From assembly GCA_963693085.1 (NCBI GenBank), contig OY856412.1, positions 1,058,488,244 through 1,058,552,243 of the forward strand: a stretch of 64,000 nt of DNA, written 5' to 3'. Every line of letters starts with the position of its first letter. The stretch's first letter is position 1. The notes beneath the pieces are model-generated. The model worked only from the letters and a program-made list of their open reading frames with translations. It ran no database searches and was not told the DNA's origin. Positions 59,169 through 64,000 of this stretch are shown here, in pieces. The position numbers and the translations under genes were made by a program. The stretch is from Alisma plantago-aquatica (Eukaryota; Streptophyta; Magnoliopsida; Alismatales; Alismataceae).

Positions 59169-62100
59169 TGTGACGTCCGACTCACAAAAACAAGATTAAC
59201 TAATGCGGAAGCAAATTATTAGCAGCGGGATTACTGAAAATCACTAAAAGTTAAAACTTTTTGCAAAGAGATCCACAAACTGTAAAACTCTTTCATAAAG
59301 AACCAAAGTAAGTTATTTACATTCTGATTCATCAATACATCTATGTATCATCTCATTTCGAGAGTCACAAACATTAACTGCCCTGTGAAACTGTACATAA
59401 GCAGTATACAAAAATCTTGAGGCATCAAGCCAAAAATCTCAGATCTATATCAAACTCTCTACTAACTCGTAGGACCTGAGAGTACAGAGATGACACATAG
59501 GACTCTCTCTATATACAAGACTTCCTTGTTGTTGTTGTTGTTGCTGCTGTTCACCCTCTGTAGGGTTTCTTCTTCCTCGGTGTCTACCTAAAAAGTTGAA
59601 TCCCATGGGGGTGAGATAATTGAAAATTGTCTCAGCGAGAGATATAACTCTCCGCCAGAAACATTGTTATTGCAGTTAATAGAATAACACTAAACAGTAG
59701 AATCATAATATTCAGCAGCAGGTGAATCACTAATTAAACTATGTAGAGCAGTATTCTCTATGCAGTTCATTTCAATTATAACTTGATAAAGCAGCATGTC
59801 ATTTATTCAAAAAGGAATATAAAGAGCATGTCTAGCATTTATTCAACTAGGACATAATAGATAATGTATCATCAATCATTGATTCTCGCAAATTCAACCC
59901 TAAGAAAATATGCTACACGGCTGATTACATTTTACACGCATACTTATGCCCTAAGGAGATGAGGTATACCGCTCATACTCCAATCGACCATTGCGAAATC
60001 GAAATCGGTACCATACATAGGTCATTAGAAGAGTCGGATTTCTATGACCTCATCCTCCTCAGTCAGTGTGAGGATCAACTTGCAGGACATCTCGTGCCTC
60101 TGCTAAAATAGCTTTCCAGGGTATACTAGCAAATTTGCTATTAGAGTTACAGTTGCATGATGTACTCTCTTCGCAATCGAGAGATTTCTTATTTATCTCA
60201 CATCGATTTGGCATTAACATCATCATCGGGAGATTAGTGATACATCATCCCGGCATATACATATAATGAAGGATTGAGAGATTTAATGTTTATCTCACAT
60301 CAATTCCTCCATTAGGGCTTAAGGATATTCGTGCCCATAACCCCCACATACTCAAAAGTATGCCCTCCAGGAGTTCCCTTAGGAAAACCTGTTTCACCAT
60401 CACCAAACTAATGACAATGATGGAACTATGGTCAGGGCTCTACATGATATCATTTCACTTGATTAGTTAAGTACATTACAACATTCTTTTAGCATCGGGC
60501 ATGTTTTCAAGTATAGATCATTATAACAATTGCTATAAAGAATGAGTACTATTTCTATCAAGTTCATTTCACAGCTTTATTAACATTGGGATCTCAATCC
60601 CTTATCATCTCATCATCATGATTCAAGAATATGGGTGTTCAAACCCTTAGATCATCAAAACACTTGTTACCACTTTAACATGTAACTTATTGCCATCAAG
60701 TCATCTGACAGTGTAAACATGATAATTGCAGTGTAGGTATTTCACATGGCTCTTACAACCTATCAATCTCTTTTATTACCATTCACTAGGCAACATAGAA
60801 TATCATTGCTTACAAATCTTATAAAGTACTTTCAATAAACAAAGCATCATAGCTCATACCTGGCTATGTTCAATATCTCATAAAACCTACATGATTAGTA
60901 TAGATGATAACAGATACATCAATTTCATACTAGCATAATGCAAAACAATTATAACATCACTATTTGAGGGTTACACCTCTATACCCTTGATAGGGTTAGG
61001 GTTTCCCTTTTCAATTCAATTAGGGTTAATCATCCCCTTAGCTCAATTAGGATTAATGACTCATCATTTCATTATCCAACCTTAGAGCTTCATGCTATAA
61101 GGTATAACCCAGAATTAGGGTTTCACATATTCCTTCACCCTATTTGGAATTAGGGTTTACTATTCACATTGCATCACCCTAGATTAGGGTTTAAGTTCAA
61201 TAACCCATAATTAGGGTTTACTATTCACTTTGTATCACCCTAGATTAGAGTTCTCATGTCATTACCATGAATTAAGATCATATTATCATCATGTATTAGG
61301 ATTTCACCTATCAATGCCCTGAATTAGGGTTATGATTCATTAACCTTTAGGTTTCTATGATCTCACTATTAAGGATCATACCCTAATTAGACATTTATTC
61401 ATATTGAAAGTCTGCTACATGATTATCATTCACGTAGGAAGTCTTTTCTATCTCATCCTCTATAGGATGATGTTTACTTCAGCCTTGATTAAGCTAAGTC
61501 AACTCAACTTGAAGAAGAATTGACACCATGAGTTATGTCATTATCACCATGATCATTAAAGCTTAATTATTTAAAGGGTACTAATCACCCTATCTCATTA
61601 AGGGTACCATTATTATAATCACCCTTGGTTTACATCATGTAATTGTTCACTTAAACAATTAACCTTCAACCACTTTAAGTGTTCATACAATTTGATTGAT
61701 TGCCTTCCAAATGATCTTGGTCACTTTGACCTCAAACGGTCTTGATTGAATACTTAAAACCATTTAATAAAATTGAGATTGAAATCGTTCACCAAAGTGA
61801 AACCTTGAGATCGTTTGCTAAAGGTACACACTTGAAACCGTTTGCTAAAGGTAGTCTTTGAAACCGTTTTCTAAAGGTACACACTTGAAACCGTTTGCTA
61901 AAGGTAGTCTTTGAAACCGTTTTCTAAAGGTGCACACTTGAAACCATTTGCTAAAGGTAGTCTTGAGATCATTTGAGCTTCAATCAGTTTGGGACTGTTT
62001 GGTCCCAAACGGTCTTGAGACCGTTTGGTCCAAACCTCCTCAAAATCGCATGGACCAAATATGGTCTCAACCACTCAAATTGAATTAGGGTTTCCAAGAT

Positions 62101-64000
62101 TGATTCCTTCATTAATTGAAATCATGTTATAACTCATCAATTGGTCCTAACATCATACTTAAATTGAGTTAAATATGTCATCCTTCAACTGATTTGACCC
62201 TCAATTGATCATGAATTAGGTTTTGATTCAATTGGATATGGTTTGAAATTGATGATCCTTCAATGTTGATCATTGTGAAACTAATTACTTTGAAACTATT
62301 GGACCACCATCCAAAATGGACATGACCTGACCCCAAACGGTCTTGAGGTCGTTTGTAAGACCTCAAAATGGTCTTGAGACCGTTTGCCCATCTCATCACC
62401 CAAATCCATGTCATTCAATTAGGGTTTGGATCATTGGATTGATCACCAAATCAGCATTTGATTGCAAACCATCTTGGTATCTTTGGATCTTCAAACACCT
62501 AACCATACTCAACCCTAGACCTCCAAACGGTCTTGGGTGACCCCCAAATGGTATTGAGACCGTTTGGGTGATCTCCAAATGGTTTTGAAACCGTTTGGGT
62601 CAATCAACCCAAGTTTCTAACTCAATCAATTTGGAAATCAGCACTTAACCCGATTAGGGTCTGGTGATTGATGGACCTTCAACTCATGAACCAATTGGAA
62701 CTAATCAATTATATTTAGTGGATCATTAACCAACATTATTAGAAACAAATTCCAAAATGGTCAACTCTGGTCAACACCTCCAAACGGTCTGAAACCGTTT
62801 GCCCTCATGCGGTTTGGTGAAACTGTTTCCCCTCAAACGGTTTGAAACCGTTTGCTCCCAAACGGTTTGGGAAACCGTTTGAGCAACTTCATGGAAACTG
62901 TTTGGATTGAGATTTCTTTGGATAAGCATCTAAGATGATGTCATCATCTTCTTCCTTCTTTCATCCAAGAACTGCAGTCGTTCTTCATGGGAATTACAGC
63001 AGGGAATCAAAAGAGTATAAAAAAGAAGAACATAACCAATGATTATTGTAGAATAGAATGCAATATCAATGTTTAAGGGTTTGAGTTATAAAACCCACCT
63101 CAAAATCTGATTCCAAGATCCAATATTCAAGGATCTAATGGTGGATGGAGTTCCAGAAACTTCCCAAGGTCCGTTCTTGAGCTTTTGGATGAACAAGTTG
63201 GCTAGGATTGGAAATCGAGTGAAGAAAACCAATAATCAAGCATTGATTTAGGGTTTTCACCATGAATCTGAGGTAGAAGGTGATCAAAAATTACCAACAG
63301 GTTATGGTATTGCTTCTCCTACTCCTGAGCTCTCCTTTGGTCAGCCAAATCAAGGTGAGAAAAGAAAACTAAGGAAAAGATCCTTAAGTGGTTTGGAAAA
63401 ATGGATATGTATAAGGATTTCAAGGAAAGAGAAAAAGGAAATTATTTTCTTTAATTCCAAAATTATTTCCACCAAATCCCCCTCCATACCTTGGCCAAGA
63501 ATCCACCTTCATTATCTTGCAAAACCTCTTCATTATCCACGGATTAATGGAAAAGAAATTAAGCACCTTAAAGAGTTTTATACTAATATTAAACTTTTAG
63601 TCGATAATACTTTTTATTATGATAATGTGAGTGGGCTTCCACTCAACCAAGATCTTTTTGTGCCATAGCAAGGCACAAGCTCGTCCAACAATTTTCTATT
63701 TCATACCTCAACTTTTAGTTGAAGGGCTCCTCAATTAATTTATTTCTTTTTGCATTAAATTAAATTAAAGTTCCATATATGCTTAAATCTTGATTATTTT
63801 AATATCAAGATTCTCTCTCCTCCAAGATAATTCAAATGAGGCACCCTTCTCATTTCATTTGCTCTAATTGATGCCAAGAAACATGAGGGACCTTCTAGAG
63901 GTGATATTTTGCATATTGAACCCTAGATTTTGGGTAAATTGCATATTACACCAAAACTAGGTTTTAATGCACAAGAATTGCTCTACAAGCTTTATCTTGG
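59169..64000 (-). repeat. 5' LTR of Tekay element C (cut by window end)
   Basis: The plus strand starts TGTGACGTCC. It is collinear with 49118-54032 of the left LTR including the telo-box-like cluster (60990-61350), the 27-bp repeats (61800-61960) and the AAACGG dyads (61735-62890). The exact 18-nt hairpin of the left LTR is not kept; instead a shorter CCCAAACGGTCTTGAGACCG dyad is seen near 62003, and an AAACGGTTTGAAACCGTTTG dyad near 62836. The part right of 64000 is missing. Confidence 0.9.
61735..62890. repeat. AAACGGTCT/AGACCGTTT dyad cluster, right Tekay LTR
   Basis: Same motif family and place as the cluster at 51715-52925 of the left LTR, with independent gains, losses and CG-to-TG changes. 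For example, copies reading CCATTTG on the left read CCGTTTG here at about 61847. The comparison shows both decay and copy-number change of the dyads since insertion. Confidence 0.85.

Larger units (their letters stand above)
49118..64000 (-). mobile_element. Tekay-type chromovirus C (Ty3/gypsy)
   Basis: Minus strand, with two very long LTRs (left 49118-54327, complete, 5210 bp; right from 59169 to beyond the window), PPT, integrase with chromodomain, RT, protease, gag and initiator-tRNA-Met primer site. By comparison with the left LTR the right one should end about 295 bp after 64000, giving roughly 15.2 kb in all. It is inserted in the E3 LTR at CTAG(T). Order and chromodomain type fit the Tekay (Del) group, known for long LTRs. 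Gag and pol carry stops and a frameshift. Confidence 0.9.

Overview
The window is repeat-dense nuclear DNA of a flowering plant. The evidence is a stack of plant-type retroelements: a copia Sirevirus, Athila-type Ty3/gypsy elements with a tRNA-Asp-type primer site, a Tekay-type chromovirus with an initiator-tRNA-Met primer site and a chromodomain, and a plant L1 LINE with DUF4283-type ORF1. I found no host gene, tRNA, rRNA or CRISPR array. The species cannot be told from the sequence.

Layout, left to right. 1-4510 is most of a long Tekay-like LTR (element C2, minus strand) that interrupts an Athila-type element E1 (plus strand, 4511-10392: a broken ORF after pol, then its 3' LTR). 10393-12371 is poorly explained and ends as the 5' LTR of another plus-strand Athila-type element, E4, with its primer site and gag start. 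E4 gag is interrupted at 13088 by a Sirevirus S (minus strand, 13088-20855: 3' LTR, decayed env-position ORF, gag-pol). S loses its 5' end at 20856, where a nearly complete Athila-type element E2 begins (minus strand, 20856-40176). E2 has one solo LTR nested in its 3' LTR (T1, 22763-25766, target duplication AGCAC) and one nested in its pol (T2, 33077-34691, duplication ACCGC). To the right lie a fragment of another gypsy gag-protease (F, 40177-41540), an L1 LINE (about 41549-47250, minus strand), a fragment of an E-family LTR (E3, 47298-49117, plus strand), and a Tekay chromovirus C (49118 to beyond 64000, minus strand) with 5.2-kb LTRs, inserted into E3.

Nearly all coding regions carry stops or frameshifts, but most domains are still readable: RT, RNase H and integrase of S, E2 and C, endonuclease and RT of the LINE, and the chromodomain of C. 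None looks able to move by itself.

The most interesting signal is regulatory. Each LTR family has its own cluster of short CpG-containing dyads: GGTCGAGTTT/AAACTCGACC in S, GCACGGCCGTGC-like in E, GTCGATACCATCGAC in T2, AAACGGTCT/AGACCGTTT in C, and CATATCG motifs in C2. In both S and E2 the same motif cluster that sits upstream of the LTR TATA box occurs again about 230-440 bp upstream of the env-position ORF behind pol. This suggests that two unrelated retroelement superfamilies use a copied upstream module as an internal promoter or binding platform for their third gene.
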